A DNA stretch of 64,000 nt from Deltaproteobacteria bacterium (GCA_013286765.1 JABDFB010000001.1:32684-96683), one strand, 5' to 3'; positions 50,599 through 59,437 are shown, counted from the first letter of the stretch. Program-made: numbers and translations. Notes: generated by a model not told the origin, from the letters alone.

Positions 50599-51521
50599 CG
50601 CCTCGACACTGCGTCCACCGCAAATGCCACTTCTTTCTCAAGATCATGGACTTTTCCGTGACCTTCCAGGGACCACGATGCAGCTAGAACCGTGACACAA
50701 AACGCCCAAGCTCTGATTTTTTGCGGGTCGAAGGGGAGCTCTTCAGTTAGAATATTTAAGCGTCTTTCAATAACCTTGACAATGGGGCGATCTCGCGGAA
50801 AGCAATCGTAGGGATTGCGGGTCATCGTGCCAACTTCCATTGTTGGATCGCCTATGTATCCGTGGGGATCAATAACTTTCCAGCTTGGCCCCGACGAAAG
50901 AATATTATCATGATGGAGGTCGCCATGAAGAAGTACGTCGTTTTTTCTATCGCTGGTTAGAACTTTGAACAGAGATTCTGCTTTGGATAAGAGCTTTTCA
51001 TCGAAATGACCTCTCAATAGTGGAAGTGTATAAGCGAGTTCTGATAAGTGTTTAAACCGTTTTTCACTTTCTTCAACTTTTACCTGCAATTCACGAATCA
51101 TCTGACGAATTAGGTGACAAATCACACGCGTGGCCCCGTCGTCATCGCCCATTTGGACTAGGGTCTTTAGCGGCTTTCCCGGAACTAAATGTTCCATGAG
51201 CACAGCATTTAATTTTTCATCATCGTCATAGATTTCAGCCACACCGCTTTTAAAGTACTTAAGCCAGTGGATTTCATTCATTACAGGGCCACCAGGTGGG
51301 GACAACTTTAACACAGCAGTCGCGTGGCCCGAGGTTCGCGGTTTCTGCAACTTTACGGCGCCTACAAAGTTAAATGTCAGTTCCGGCATTGGGTAGAGGA
51401 ATTCAAAATTCCATTTGGAAGCAAGATCGGCGAGTAAATGCGGCAGTTCGTCTATCCAAGCTATGCCAGTCGCTCCATAGATATCGCGAACGTTATTGAT
51501 GAAGGTAGGATTTAGTTGCAT
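50592..51521 (-). CDS. Streptomycin 6-phosphotransferase-like kinase, APH(6) family
   Basis: 309 residues. The phosphotransferase motif is 'VLLHGDLHHDNILSSGPSWK' followed by 'VIDPHGYIGDPTMEVGTM', characteristic of the APH(6)/hydroxyurea-phosphotransferase branch (the Asp-x-Asn catalytic loop and the DPxG metal motif). An N-terminal lobe with 'ATAVLKLSPPGGPVMNE' includes the ATP Lys. It may phosphorylate an aminoglycoside or a cellular metabolite; resistance is not shown by the sequence alone. It is co-translated with the methyltransferase downstream. Confidence 0.82.
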   Translation of the reverse strand: MQLNPTFINNVRDIYGATGIAWIDELPHLLADLASKWNFEFLYPMPELTFNFVGAVKLQKPRTSGHATAVLKLSPPGGPVMNEIHWLKYFKSGVAEIYDDDEKLNAVLMEHLVPGKPLKTLVQMGDDDGATRVICHLIRQMIRELQVKVEESEKRFKHLSELAYTLPLLRGHFDEKLLSKAESLFKVLTSDRKNDVLLHGDLHHDNILSSGPSWKVIDPHGYIGDPTMEVGTMTRNPYDCFPRDRPIVKVIERRLNILTEELPFDPQKIRAWAFCVTVLAASWSLEGHGKVHDLEKEVAFAVDAVSRRC

Positions 51522-51548
51522 TGGGAGCCTGTGGTAGCCGTGCGCTAT

Positions 51549-52061
51549 TTAAGACGCCAGTGCCAATCTATTCTTCTCAAACTCAATCAAAAATTCCTTC
51601 GCCTTCATCCCACCTGCAAAACCTGTCAAGCTGCCGTCTGCACCGATTACTCGGTGGCAGGGCACAATAATCGAGATGGGATTTTTGCCGTTTGCGGCGC
51701 CTACTGCGCGGCAAGCGAGAGGTCGAGCGATAGTTTTTGCAAGTTGGCCATAATTTCGAGTTTTGCCGAAAGGAATTTTTTGCAGTGCACGCCACACGCT
51801 TGTTTGAAATTCTGTTCCGCTAAAAAACTGAAGCGGTAATTCAAAGTTTCTTCTTTGACCAGAAAAATACTCTTTGAGCTGAGTTTCAGTTTGTCGCAAG
51901 ATAGGGTGATTTTTTCCAAGCTCCATTGCTGGTAGTCGAACTCGACTTTCTTTGGACTCTATTTTGTCAATTTCCCAGAGAACTGCAATTAAATACTGAT
52001 CATTTGCAACTAACGTCAGTTCGCCCACTGGGCTCTTTATTTTCTTAAAAAAATGTCTCAT
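51549..52061 (-). CDS. ogt: Methylated-DNA-protein-cysteine methyltransferase
   Basis: Suicide repair of O6-methylguanine. It has 170 residues: 'QTSVWRALQKIPFGKTRNYG' marks the helix-turn-helix DNA-binding part, and the acceptor Cys lies in 'IIVPCHRVIGADGSLTGFAGG' (PCHR). The length suits Ogt. ATG overlaps the tag stop (4 bases), so both base-repair enzymes are made together. Confidence 0.95.
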   Translation of the reverse strand: MRHFFKKIKSPVGELTLVANDQYLIAVLWEIDKIESKESRVRLPAMELGKNHPILRQTETQLKEYFSGQRRNFELPLQFFSGTEFQTSVWRALQKIPFGKTRNYGQLAKTIARPLACRAVGAANGKNPISIIVPCHRVIGADGSLTGFAGGMKAKEFLIEFEKNRLALAS

Positions 52062-52624
52062 CTTTTTCTCCTTTTAAAGCAGTCCAATGTATGGTCATCG
52101 ACCAAACCGACTGCCTGCATAAACGCGTAACAAATCGTGCTGCCGATAAACCGGAATCCGCGCTTCTTCAAATCTTTGCTCATCGCATCGCTGATCTCCG
52201 TTTGTGCGGGAAGTCGCTTGGAAGCCTTCCAGGAATTTACTATCGGTTGCCCGCTAACAAAAGCCCAAATGTAGCGATCAAAGCTACCAAATTCCTTTTG
52301 GACTTTCAGAAATGCTTGAGCGTTTGTCACGGTTGAGCGTATTTTGAGCCGGTTCCGCACTATTCCAGGGTTGATCAGAAGTTTTTGGATTTTACTTTCA
52401 GAATAGCGGGCAATTTTTACAGGATCGAACTGGTCGAAGGCTTTCCGGTAGTTGACTCTTTTGTTTAAAATTGTCTCCCAACTCAGGCCTGCCTGTGCGC
52501 CTTCCAATATCAGCATTTCAAAAAGATGCGTATCGTCATGAGACGGAGTACCCCATTCATGGTCATGATACTCGGTCATCAAGGGATTTCCTCTTGCCCA
52601 GGTACAGCGAATTACTTCCGTCAT
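52058..52624 (-). CDS. tag: DNA-3-methyladenine glycosylase I
   Basis: Removes 3-methyladenine from DNA. It has 188 residues from ATG 52624 (chosen because the family starts just before the first zinc ligand; the frame is open to GTG 52651). Zinc ligands are visible: Cys in 'VIRCTWARGNP', His in 'MTEYHDHEWGTP', and His/Cys in 'LVDDHTLDCFKR'. The core 'LEGAQAGLSWETILNKR' and 'RGFRFIGSTICYAFMQAVGL' are highly typical. It is the first gene of the alkylation-repair unit with ogt. Confidence 0.95.
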   Translation of the reverse strand: MTEVIRCTWARGNPLMTEYHDHEWGTPSHDDTHLFEMLILEGAQAGLSWETILNKRVNYRKAFDQFDPVKIARYSESKIQKLLINPGIVRNRLKIRSTVTNAQAFLKVQKEFGSFDRYIWAFVSGQPIVNSWKASKRLPAQTEISDAMSKDLKKRGFRFIGSTICYAFMQAVGLVDDHTLDCFKRRKR

Positions 52625-52730
52625 AGCTCTCATGTTGGAGATTTCTATCACGGGTCCGCGGTTTGGGAAAAAACAAAGTGCAGATCAAATAGTTCTTTTC
52701 GCCGGCAATGCCCTGAAGTAAGAAAGTTAT

Positions 52731-54554
52731 ATGAAATTATTCCTTCTCGCCGGTGTGATACTGCCGTTGGTTGTAACTTCTCCGCTTGCTTATGCGAAGA
52801 AAGGCCCGACGGTACCGCCAGGGCCGACCGTCGAAGAAGCCCAGAAATTCATGGATGAAGTTGAGATAAAGCTTTTCGCTTTGAATATTGATTCGCAGAG
52901 GGCGGATTGGGTGAAGTCGACTTTTATCACCGATGATACCGAGACTCTGGCAGCCCAGGGTAATGATAGAGCTAGTAGTGCAACGATGGCTTATGCGAAA
53001 AAAGCGACACAATTCGATAAGCTGAAACTTCCGCCAGACTTGGATAGAAAATTTAAACTTCTCAAACTGAATCTAACGTTAGCTACACCGTTCGATCCAA
53101 AGGAAAGCCAGGAGCTGACACAACTGGTAGCTCAAATGGAAGGCGCATATGGCAAGGGGAAATACTGCCCACCAAAAGATAAAGACGGTAAATGTTTAGA
53201 TCTTGCGGAGATTTCCCGAATTATGACGGAAAGCCGTGATCCAGAACAGCTGCTAGATGTTTGGAAGGGCTGGCACGGAATTGCCCCACCAATGCGGCAG
53301 AGCTATGAACGCTTTGTCACGCTGTCAAACAAGGGTGCGCGTGAACTTGGGTTTACAGATACAGGCGCTATGTGGCGTTCAAAATATGATATGCCACCGA
53401 ACGATTTTACAGCAGAATTAGATCGCTTGTGGGAACAGGTCAAGCCTCTTTATGTATCGCTGCATGCTTATGTTCGAAGTAAGCTAAGAGAAAAATATGG
53501 TGAAATTGTGCCGGAAAAAGGCCCAATTCCTGCTTACTTGCTAGGCAATTTATGGGCGCAAACGTGGCAGAATATCTATCCGCTGGTTTCTCCAGAGGAC
53601 GCCGATCGGGGCTATGATCTTTCGAAAATTCTAAGGGATCGTAAGACTGACCCACTCGAGATGGTTCGTACAGGTGAGCGTTTTTTTACTTCGCTCGGGT
53701 TTGAGCCTCTGCCACCGACGTTCTGGCAACGATCATTATTTAAAAAACCAACAGACCACGAAGTAGTTTGTCATGCGAGTGCGTGGGATATTGATTCTGT
53801 TGACGATTTAAGAATAAAGATGTGCATCGAACCCACAGAGGAAGACTTTACTGTGATTCATCACGAGCTCGGACATAATTTTTATCAACGGGCGTACAAA
53901 GCCCAGCCATTCTTTTTTCGGGACGGTGCTAATGACGGCTTCCACGAAGCGATAGGTGATACGATGGCCCTCTCGATAACTCCTGAATACTTAGTTAAGA
54001 TTGGTCTCCTCGAAAAACCGACGGATCCGTCGCGAGATATTGGTTTGTTGATGAATGTGGCTCTGCAAAAAATCGCTTTTCTTCCATTCGGACTGTTGAT
54101 TGACCAGTGGAGATGGAAAGTTTTCTCGGGCGAAGTTACGCCAGAGAAATATAATCAAGCCTGGTGGCAGCTCAAATTAAAGTACCAGGGTGTAGCCCCT
54201 GGTACTGAACGAACTGAGACAGATTTTGACCCAGGCGCAAAATACCACGTACCTGCAAATGTTCCATACACACGGTATTTCTTGGCGCATATTCTCGAGT
54301 TCCAGTTCCACCGTGCGTTGGCAAAGGCTGCAGGGTGCACGGGGCCTCTCCATCGGTGCTCCATTTATGACAATAAGGAAGCGGGTAAGAAGATGAAGGA
54401 AATGCTTGAGCTCGGCGCTAGCAAGCCCTGGCAGGAGGCTCTGGAGAAGATTACCGGCTCACCAAAAATGGATGCTACCGCTATTTTGGAGTACTTTGCA
54501 CCATTGCAGAAATGGCTGGATGAGCAGAATAAAGGCAAGCCCATCGGGTGGTAG
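52731..54554 (+). CDS. Secreted M2-family peptidyl-dipeptidase (ACE-like)
   Basis: Zinc dipeptidyl carboxypeptidase of 607 residues with a signal peptide ending near 'TSPLAYAKKG'. The active site is 'IHHELGHNFYQRAYK' (HExxH) with the downstream third ligand in 'GANDGFHEAIGDTMALS', exactly the M2 arrangement of angiotensin-converting enzyme; the C-terminal 'VPYTRYFLAHILEFQFHRAL' matches the chloride/substrate region. It should trim dipeptides from peptides in the periplasm or outside. Bacterial M2 enzymes exist but are not common. It is divergent from the tag/ogt unit. Confidence 0.93.
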   Translation: MKLFLLAGVILPLVVTSPLAYAKKGPTVPPGPTVEEAQKFMDEVEIKLFALNIDSQRADWVKSTFITDDTETLAAQGNDRASSATMAYAKKATQFDKLKLPPDLDRKFKLLKLNLTLATPFDPKESQELTQLVAQMEGAYGKGKYCPPKDKDGKCLDLAEISRIMTESRDPEQLLDVWKGWHGIAPPMRQSYERFVTLSNKGARELGFTDTGAMWRSKYDMPPNDFTAELDRLWEQVKPLYVSLHAYVRSKLREKYGEIVPEKGPIPAYLLGNLWAQTWQNIYPLVSPEDADRGYDLSKILRDRKTDPLEMVRTGERFFTSLGFEPLPPTFWQRSLFKKPTDHEVVCHASAWDIDSVDDLRIKMCIEPTEEDFTVIHHELGHNFYQRAYKAQPFFFRDGANDGFHEAIGDTMALSITPEYLVKIGLLEKPTDPSRDIGLLMNVALQKIAFLPFGLLIDQWRWKVFSGEVTPEKYNQAWWQLKLKYQGVAPGTERTETDFDPGAKYHVPANVPYTRYFLAHILEFQFHRALAKAAGCTGPLHRCSIYDNKEAGKKMKEMLELGASKPWQEALEKITGSPKMDATAILEYFAPLQKWLDEQNKGKPIGW

Positions 54555-54793
54555 AGACAACAGAGCCTAAATGCAGAGGAACTCTTTGAAAGTCCAGATG
54601 GGCCCATGGAAGAGGTGGGGCCATCGCAAGACAGTTTTGAGCGTAGCGAATAATGCTTTCCCTGCTTAGGGTAGTGTAAGAAACTCGGTCTGATTCAAGG
54701 TTACAAATTGAGCTTTCTGCTATGCGTTAGACCTGACGCCACCGCTGGTTTCAAATATTCAGAAGTGTAATTGCATATACTATATGTAATAAT

Positions 54794-57124
54794 ATGTTTA
54801 TAATGTTAAAAAAAATTGGAATAACTGATTTTATTCTGATTCTGCTAATTTCGGCGTCTGTTGGATTTTCATCTGAGAGTTCTTCTTATGCAAGATGGCC
54901 ATTCTCAAAAAAAACAAAAAATAGTAGTAGGACCGCCGATGTTAGTAGTGACGTACAGGCCCTATTAAGCGATTTTGTCCGTTTCAAATTTGATAATCAA
55001 TTACGAAAGGAAGACGATTCTTATAATGAAGAGGGGTTTCGCAATACGTTCAACGCTTATGTGGGGGACTGTCAGGTACAGAGTCTTACCTGTTCAAACG
55101 GAGAAGGGTCTTTTGGTGTCATTCGAAAGACACGAGACGTTTTAAAACGTATCCTCGGTGCTAGATCAAAAGGCAGAAGTGAAACAGCGGTAGACGCCTG
55201 TTTGATAGACAAAATAGACAAAGAAACTGCAGAAGAACTAGCTGAGTCTGATACCTTAGAAAAGTTTAATGAAGGTCGGGCTTTTGTACATCGACTTAAC
55301 GATTCAAAAAAAGCATTTACAAGGGTATCCGATGTGGCTCAAAAAATGGATCCCTATGGAAAAAATGCAGTTCCGGAAGTCTTGTATGAGCGTCTTTGTG
55401 AACTTTTTGATCAATACAACGGACAAGTAAATGTTCAGGATATTGCACTTATTCAGGATTTAATAAATAGTGTTGAAACTCAGGCGAAGATTAATGCTCT
55501 ATTTACTTCAGACATGATGGGAATTCTTGAAGCAGGAGAGGGCAAGTGCGCTACAAAGATAGCGAGCAAAGACAGAAAAGACTCGGAGCTTAACTCGTCG
55601 ACTTTCAAAGCATTGCTTCGGAATTTTACCTTTCTGGGTATGAGAACAAACGGTTTAATGCCGGCGACTGCAAAACTTTTAGAGAAACTAGGAAAGGAAA
55701 AGCCTAGATTAGATGCTACCAATGTCTGGCTGATAGATCATTTGGAATATGATCGCTATAAAAAATTCTTCGAGTATCTAATGGGGTCCCCTGTTCTAAA
55801 GGACAGTAGAGCTAAAGCGGTGCAGAGTGACTTAGAGGTTCTTTCTAAGGTATCTCAACAGACCCAAGATCTACGGAAAAAGGCATTTGCAAACTGGCGG
55901 ACCGGGGATTTTATACTAACGTCTTTACCTCGTTCCGAGGCCTATCGGGGGCGAGAGCATAAGCGAAATAAGTGGATGGATCGCCTCGTTGGAAAAAGCG
56001 ACGCTGGGCACGCCGGTATTATGGTGAAAACAGAGGATGGCCGGGCCTATGAATTACACTCTACTGACAATGAGTACAAAACAGACGAACATGGGGCTCC
56101 CAAGACCCCTGGAATCAGATTAGATTCGTTTTCGGACGTCGGGGATGAATTTCAATTCGTTGGCTATCGATTTAATCTAGCGAATCTAGCGACTCCGGAG
56201 TTTAAAGAAAAACAGGAAGGGTTGAAACTAAAAGGCAATGATTTAGAAAGTTTCTTGAATGATGTCGTATCCGAATACTCTGCTGACTATGCGACTGTCT
56301 CTCAGAGGAGGTATATTTTACGTAATAGTACTGCTGTTATGGCGGCAACAGAGGAAATTCGAAAGCTCAAGGAGGCGCCGATGTGGGATTTATATGACGC
56401 GGAGGGAAGAAAGGCTTACGTACGAGATACTTTGAAAACAAAGGGAATATCTACAACCAAAGAGGAACTTGATTTTGCATATGACATTTTTTACGACTCG
56501 AATTCAATCGCTGATTATCTTATATCGAATATAGCGATCGCGAGGATATTTTCGGCAATTCCAAAATTTTTACCGGATCGAATACGAAAAAAAATGGCTA
56601 GATCTTATTATATTAAACTAAATGGAATGGACTCCAAGAATAAAGAACAGATGAGCGATTTAGATAACCAAATTGACCATGCTTTTAGCGTATTCAAGAA
56701 AAAAGAGCTGGAAGCCAAGAGATCCAAGGGTAAGCCTATCGAAGAAAGAATCGCGGAGAGTAGAACGCAATTTGACTCGAAAAAAAGCGAAACTTGGACC
56801 CCGCAGCATGAGATGTGTACTGAATTTGCATTTAAAGAGAGCTTTCATTTTATTAGTTTCATTGAAAATAAAATGCGAGAAAAGTATCCTCAATTGAAAG
56901 CTGTGAAAGGCCCGCTTTTTTTACGGCCTGAGGTAGATAAACTAGACTTTTCAAAGCTTCATACAGGTGAACTAGACAGAATTTTGGGTCAATGGATTCA
57001 AAAGGGGTATGTCGAACAAGTTAGACCTCCCGATGGTTTTTTTGATTACGGGGATCAGGCTAGTCAAGGCAAAGAATCTAGACAGCAAGAAAACAAGAGA
57101 CAAGCTGCAGAAGCCGTGCATTAA
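54794..57124 (+). CDS. Large secreted protein with YiiX-like (permuted papain-fold) hydrolase region
   Basis: 776 residues with an N-terminal hydrophobic export signal ('DFILILLISASVGFSSES'). The first ~360 residues are charged, helical and of unknown type. At ~368-420 the YiiX/permuted NlpC-P60 pattern follows: 'WRTGDFILTSLPRSEAYRG', then 'GKSDAGHAGIMVKTEDGRAY' with the catalytic-type His406. The Cys expected after it in this circularly permuted fold appears as Cys675 in 'HEMCTEFAFKESF', separated by a ~240-residue insertion, much longer than usual. The C-terminal ~40 residues are Gln/Lys-rich. The upstream region is AT-rich and there is no good ribosome site. It is possibly an exported effector peptidase or amidase. 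Confidence 0.7.
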   Translation: MFIMLKKIGITDFILILLISASVGFSSESSSYARWPFSKKTKNSSRTADVSSDVQALLSDFVRFKFDNQLRKEDDSYNEEGFRNTFNAYVGDCQVQSLTCSNGEGSFGVIRKTRDVLKRILGARSKGRSETAVDACLIDKIDKETAEELAESDTLEKFNEGRAFVHRLNDSKKAFTRVSDVAQKMDPYGKNAVPEVLYERLCELFDQYNGQVNVQDIALIQDLINSVETQAKINALFTSDMMGILEAGEGKCATKIASKDRKDSELNSSTFKALLRNFTFLGMRTNGLMPATAKLLEKLGKEKPRLDATNVWLIDHLEYDRYKKFFEYLMGSPVLKDSRAKAVQSDLEVLSKVSQQTQDLRKKAFANWRTGDFILTSLPRSEAYRGREHKRNKWMDRLVGKSDAGHAGIMVKTEDGRAYELHSTDNEYKTDEHGAPKTPGIRLDSFSDVGDEFQFVGYRFNLANLATPEFKEKQEGLKLKGNDLESFLNDVVSEYSADYATVSQRRYILRNSTAVMAATEEIRKLKEAPMWDLYDAEGRKAYVRDTLKTKGISTTKEELDFAYDIFYDSNSIADYLISNIAIARIFSAIPKFLPDRIRKKMARSYYIKLNGMDSKNKEQMSDLDNQIDHAFSVFKKKELEAKRSKGKPIEERIAESRTQFDSKKSETWTPQHEMCTEFAFKESFHFISFIENKMREKYPQLKAVKGPLFLRPEVDKLDFSKLHTGELDRILGQWIQKGYVEQVRPPDGFFDYGDQASQGKESRQQENKRQAAEAVH

Positions 57125-57996
57125 TCTCGCTTTTTCTTCATCAACTGAATCATTCGCAGGGCGTCCATGGGGGCGTAGAGTTTTGCATCGTTATTAAAAT
57201 AAAGAAAAATATCTTTTTCGCCGCGATAGGGTTTTCCATCTGAAACGCATTTGGGTTTTTTGACTTGGTCGCCTTTTAGCCAGGTTTTGATTTTTTGAGC
57301 CATACGTTTAAGAGCGGAGTCGGTGTAGCCTTTTTTGAAGGTTGGACCGTCGCCTTCCATTCTAATATAGACAAAATCAGCAGTGAGATCTTCCATGTAA
57401 GGGGATTTGGCGGCGGAGTCGGCGACGACGATAGCGACTCCGTGGGCTTTCAGCATTTCTATAAAGTCTTTGTTTTGAAAGCTAGGGTGACGAAATTCGA
57501 AGGCGTGACGAACGGGATAGTTACCGCCAGCTTCTGTCCAAACGCGATTCGCAAAGCGCGGATTATGATCTTTGGAGAGTTCGGCGGCATGAAGAGAGTT
57601 GTGGGGGAGGAGTTTGACGAATTTTTCGAAGCGATCGTCCTTGAGGGTGACAGTAGGTGGAAACTGCCAGAGAATAGGTCCCAGTTTTTGCTTGAGGCAG
57701 AGAAGGCCAGACGCCAAAAAACTGCAGAGAGGTTCGCGACAGTCTTTGAGTCGAAGTACGTGGGTGATAAATTGCGGACCTTTAACGGCGAAGATAAAAT
57801 CATCTGGAGTTTGGTCATACCAACTTTGAAAAGTGCTAGGCTTTTGAAGCGAATAGAAAGTTCCATTGATTTCGATGGAAGTGACTTGTCGGCTAGCATA
57901 TTCGAGTTCTTTTTTTTGGGCGAGTTTTTTTGGATAAAACCGACCGCGCCATCCGGGGAAGGTCCAACCTGACATACCAATACGAATAATTGCCAT
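57121..57996 (-). CDS. DUF72 (YecE-like) family protein
   Basis: 291 residues, TIM-barrel-like family. The N-terminus 'IRIGMSGWTFPGWRGRFYP' and the block 'EINGTFYSLQKPSTFQSW' are typical, as are 'VRHAFEFRHPSFQNKDF' and the C-terminal 'DIFLYFNNDAKLYAPMDAL'. The function of DUF72 is not settled; members often lie near DNA-repair genes, as here next to the LigD operon. Its 3' end overlaps that of the convergent secreted protein by four bases. Confidence 0.88.
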   Translation of the reverse strand: MAIIRIGMSGWTFPGWRGRFYPKKLAQKKELEYASRQVTSIEINGTFYSLQKPSTFQSWYDQTPDDFIFAVKGPQFITHVLRLKDCREPLCSFLASGLLCLKQKLGPILWQFPPTVTLKDDRFEKFVKLLPHNSLHAAELSKDHNPRFANRVWTEAGGNYPVRHAFEFRHPSFQNKDFIEMLKAHGVAIVVADSAAKSPYMEDLTADFVYIRMEGDGPTFKKGYTDSALKRMAQKIKTWLKGDQVKKPKCVSDGKPYRGEKDIFLYFNNDAKLYAPMDALRMIQLMKKKRD

Positions 57997-58035
57997 CCTG
58001 ACTGACGTATCGGTATGTCAATAGGTCAAATAAAG

Positions 58036-58057
58036 AGGCAAAACGGTTCTTTTGCCT
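58036..58057 (-). terminator. Terminator-like hairpin ending the LigD-type operon
   Basis: On the minus strand AGGCAAAA, loop GAACCG and TTTTGCCT form an 8-bp stem (58057-58036) followed by CTTTATTTG. It lies 80 bases after the stop of the stand-alone ligase-like gene. Confidence 0.6.
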
Positions 58058-58137
58058 TTAGGCTTTGTCAAGCTGCCGCCATGGGCGAGCAGGAGCGAGC
58101 CATGAAAATTCCTCGTTTTGAGATATGTCTAGAAGAC

Positions 58138-58749
58138 TTACTTTCGGCAGCGAATAATTGAACTATCCTGGAATCCCGGCGACGGCGATTTGAAGACAAG
58201 TCCCTCAACATATTTGTCGATAAACTTATCTTGCATTTGATTGGGATGCTCTAGCGCTTTGAGACACTGAATAAGGGTGTGGAAAACTCCGAGCGTCCGG
58301 ATGCAAGGTGATATATAGTTTCTGGGAAGTTGCTTCCAACGATCCAAGAAATTGAGTCGATGGAGAGATTGCCCTTCGCGTTTAAGAAAATCGAAGACGT
58401 AGAGTTTGTCTTCTCCTTTGATCCATTCGCCGTCGATAACATTCCAAGCCTTACTAGGAGTGAAAATGCGCCGAAGTTCCGCGATCATTTCATCCGAAAT
58501 AGTCTTTTTATGTACTCGCCCTTGGCGGTTAAAGGCGATAATTTCTTCTTCTCGATCCGCCGGTATATGGATCTGTGCGCGATGGCCGTGTATCTTCAAC
58601 TGTCCGACCCATCCCGCCGCCAAAACTTTTTGTATCGCATCGGACTTCGGGCGTATTGCAGTTTTGGGATGCATAGGACGGATAAACAGAGAAGGGGGCA
58701 AATTAGTTCCTCGAGTGAAAATGGTTTCCTGAAAAATTCCTACGTTCAT
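58138..58749 (-). CDS. Stand-alone ATP-dependent ligase-like adenylation domain
   Basis: 203 residues covering only the nucleotidyltransferase core of the ligase/capping-enzyme superfamily. Motif I is 'GQLKIHGHRAQIH' with the nucleotide-accepting Lys52 kept (pattern K-x-x-G-x-R). A motif Ia-like 'IIAFNRQGRVHKKT' follows, then motif III 'NVIDGEWIKGEDKLYVFDFL', motif IV 'KYVEGLVFKSPS' and a short motif V 'SSIIRCRK' at the very end. No OB-fold follows, so it is smaller than DNA ligases. It is the last gene of the operon headed by a LigD-like protein whose own ligase domain lost its Lys, so it may supply the ligase step (inference). An RNA-ligase-like role is an alternative. Confidence 0.7.
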   Translation of the reverse strand: MNVGIFQETIFTRGTNLPPSLFIRPMHPKTAIRPKSDAIQKVLAAGWVGQLKIHGHRAQIHIPADREEEIIAFNRQGRVHKKTISDEMIAELRRIFTPSKAWNVIDGEWIKGEDKLYVFDFLKREGQSLHRLNFLDRWKQLPRNYISPCIRTLGVFHTLIQCLKALEHPNQMQDKFIDKYVEGLVFKSPSPGFQDSSIIRCRK

Positions 58750-58793
58750 TTAGGATAAACTTATTTCGGACGATCTCGGTAATCAATAGTTTT

Positions 58794-59396
58794 TTATCGA
58801 ATATAATTTTTGATTTTGAGCGATTTGAGAAGGTCTCTAATATCGGCAGGGTTTTTAGCAAAACGCTTGATAGCCTCGGCGGCGCCTGGTCTGGCTTTCA
58901 TAAGCATGGGCTTGAAAAGATTGCTGAGGACCTCCTCGGGCAGTGTCTGAAGTGCTTCGACAACGGCGTCATAGTTCGCTTCTAAAACTGAGGCGTCGAA
59001 CTTAATGCTGCCGAAATCTCGCACAATAAGTTCATCTGCTGCTTTTTTCCCCCAGCGTTGGGTAAATTCGGCGGCGTCCTCTTCCGTCAGGCCGGCGCTG
59101 GAATCCATCACGACGTAAGTAACCATCGTCTCTTCGCCCAGGATTTTGAATGAGCTATTCATTCCTGCTTGAAGCCGCTTAGCATATTCTTCTGTGGAAT
59201 AATTAAGAATCTGGTCTTTATAAATAGTCATTTCGCCTTCGAAATGTTTGTACTGGTCTTGCACTTCACGAAACGAGTCGATGGCTTTGGCGATTTCCTT
59301 GGGTGGGGTGATCGTGTCGTTCGCGTTTGCGACCGGAGTCTTAGTTTTTTTTGTTTTGAACGGATCCACTTTCTTTGATTCCGAACTTTTTGCCAT
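58794..59396 (-). CDS. Unknown protein between LigD and the ligase-like gene
   Basis: 200 residues from ATG 59396 (GGGGGCGG upstream; the frame is open to 59480). It has an N-terminal Lys/Ser-rich tail of ~35 residues, a helical region 'IDSFREVQDQYKHFEGEM', a central part with 'AGMNSSFKILGEETMVTYVV' and 'ADELIVRDFGSIKFDASVLE', and a helical C-terminus with 'PADIRDLLKSLKIKNYIR'. It is not Ku by any visible motif and no family is recognised. It lies between the two end-joining-type genes, and the basic tail would suit DNA contact (inference). Confidence 0.6.
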   Translation of the reverse strand: MAKSSESKKVDPFKTKKTKTPVANANDTITPPKEIAKAIDSFREVQDQYKHFEGEMTIYKDQILNYSTEEYAKRLQAGMNSSFKILGEETMVTYVVMDSSAGLTEEDAAEFTQRWGKKAADELIVRDFGSIKFDASVLEANYDAVVEALQTLPEEVLSNLFKPMLMKARPGAAEAIKRFAKNPADIRDLLKSLKIKNYIR

Positions 59397-59437
59397 TTTA
59401 CCGCCCCCAGTGTGGGATGTGGCAGACATTGCCCATC

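Noticed and set aside
57295..57972. 225-codon open frame antisense to the DUF72 gene
   Set aside because: The minus-strand DUF72 protein is clearly conserved; the plus frame is its mirror.
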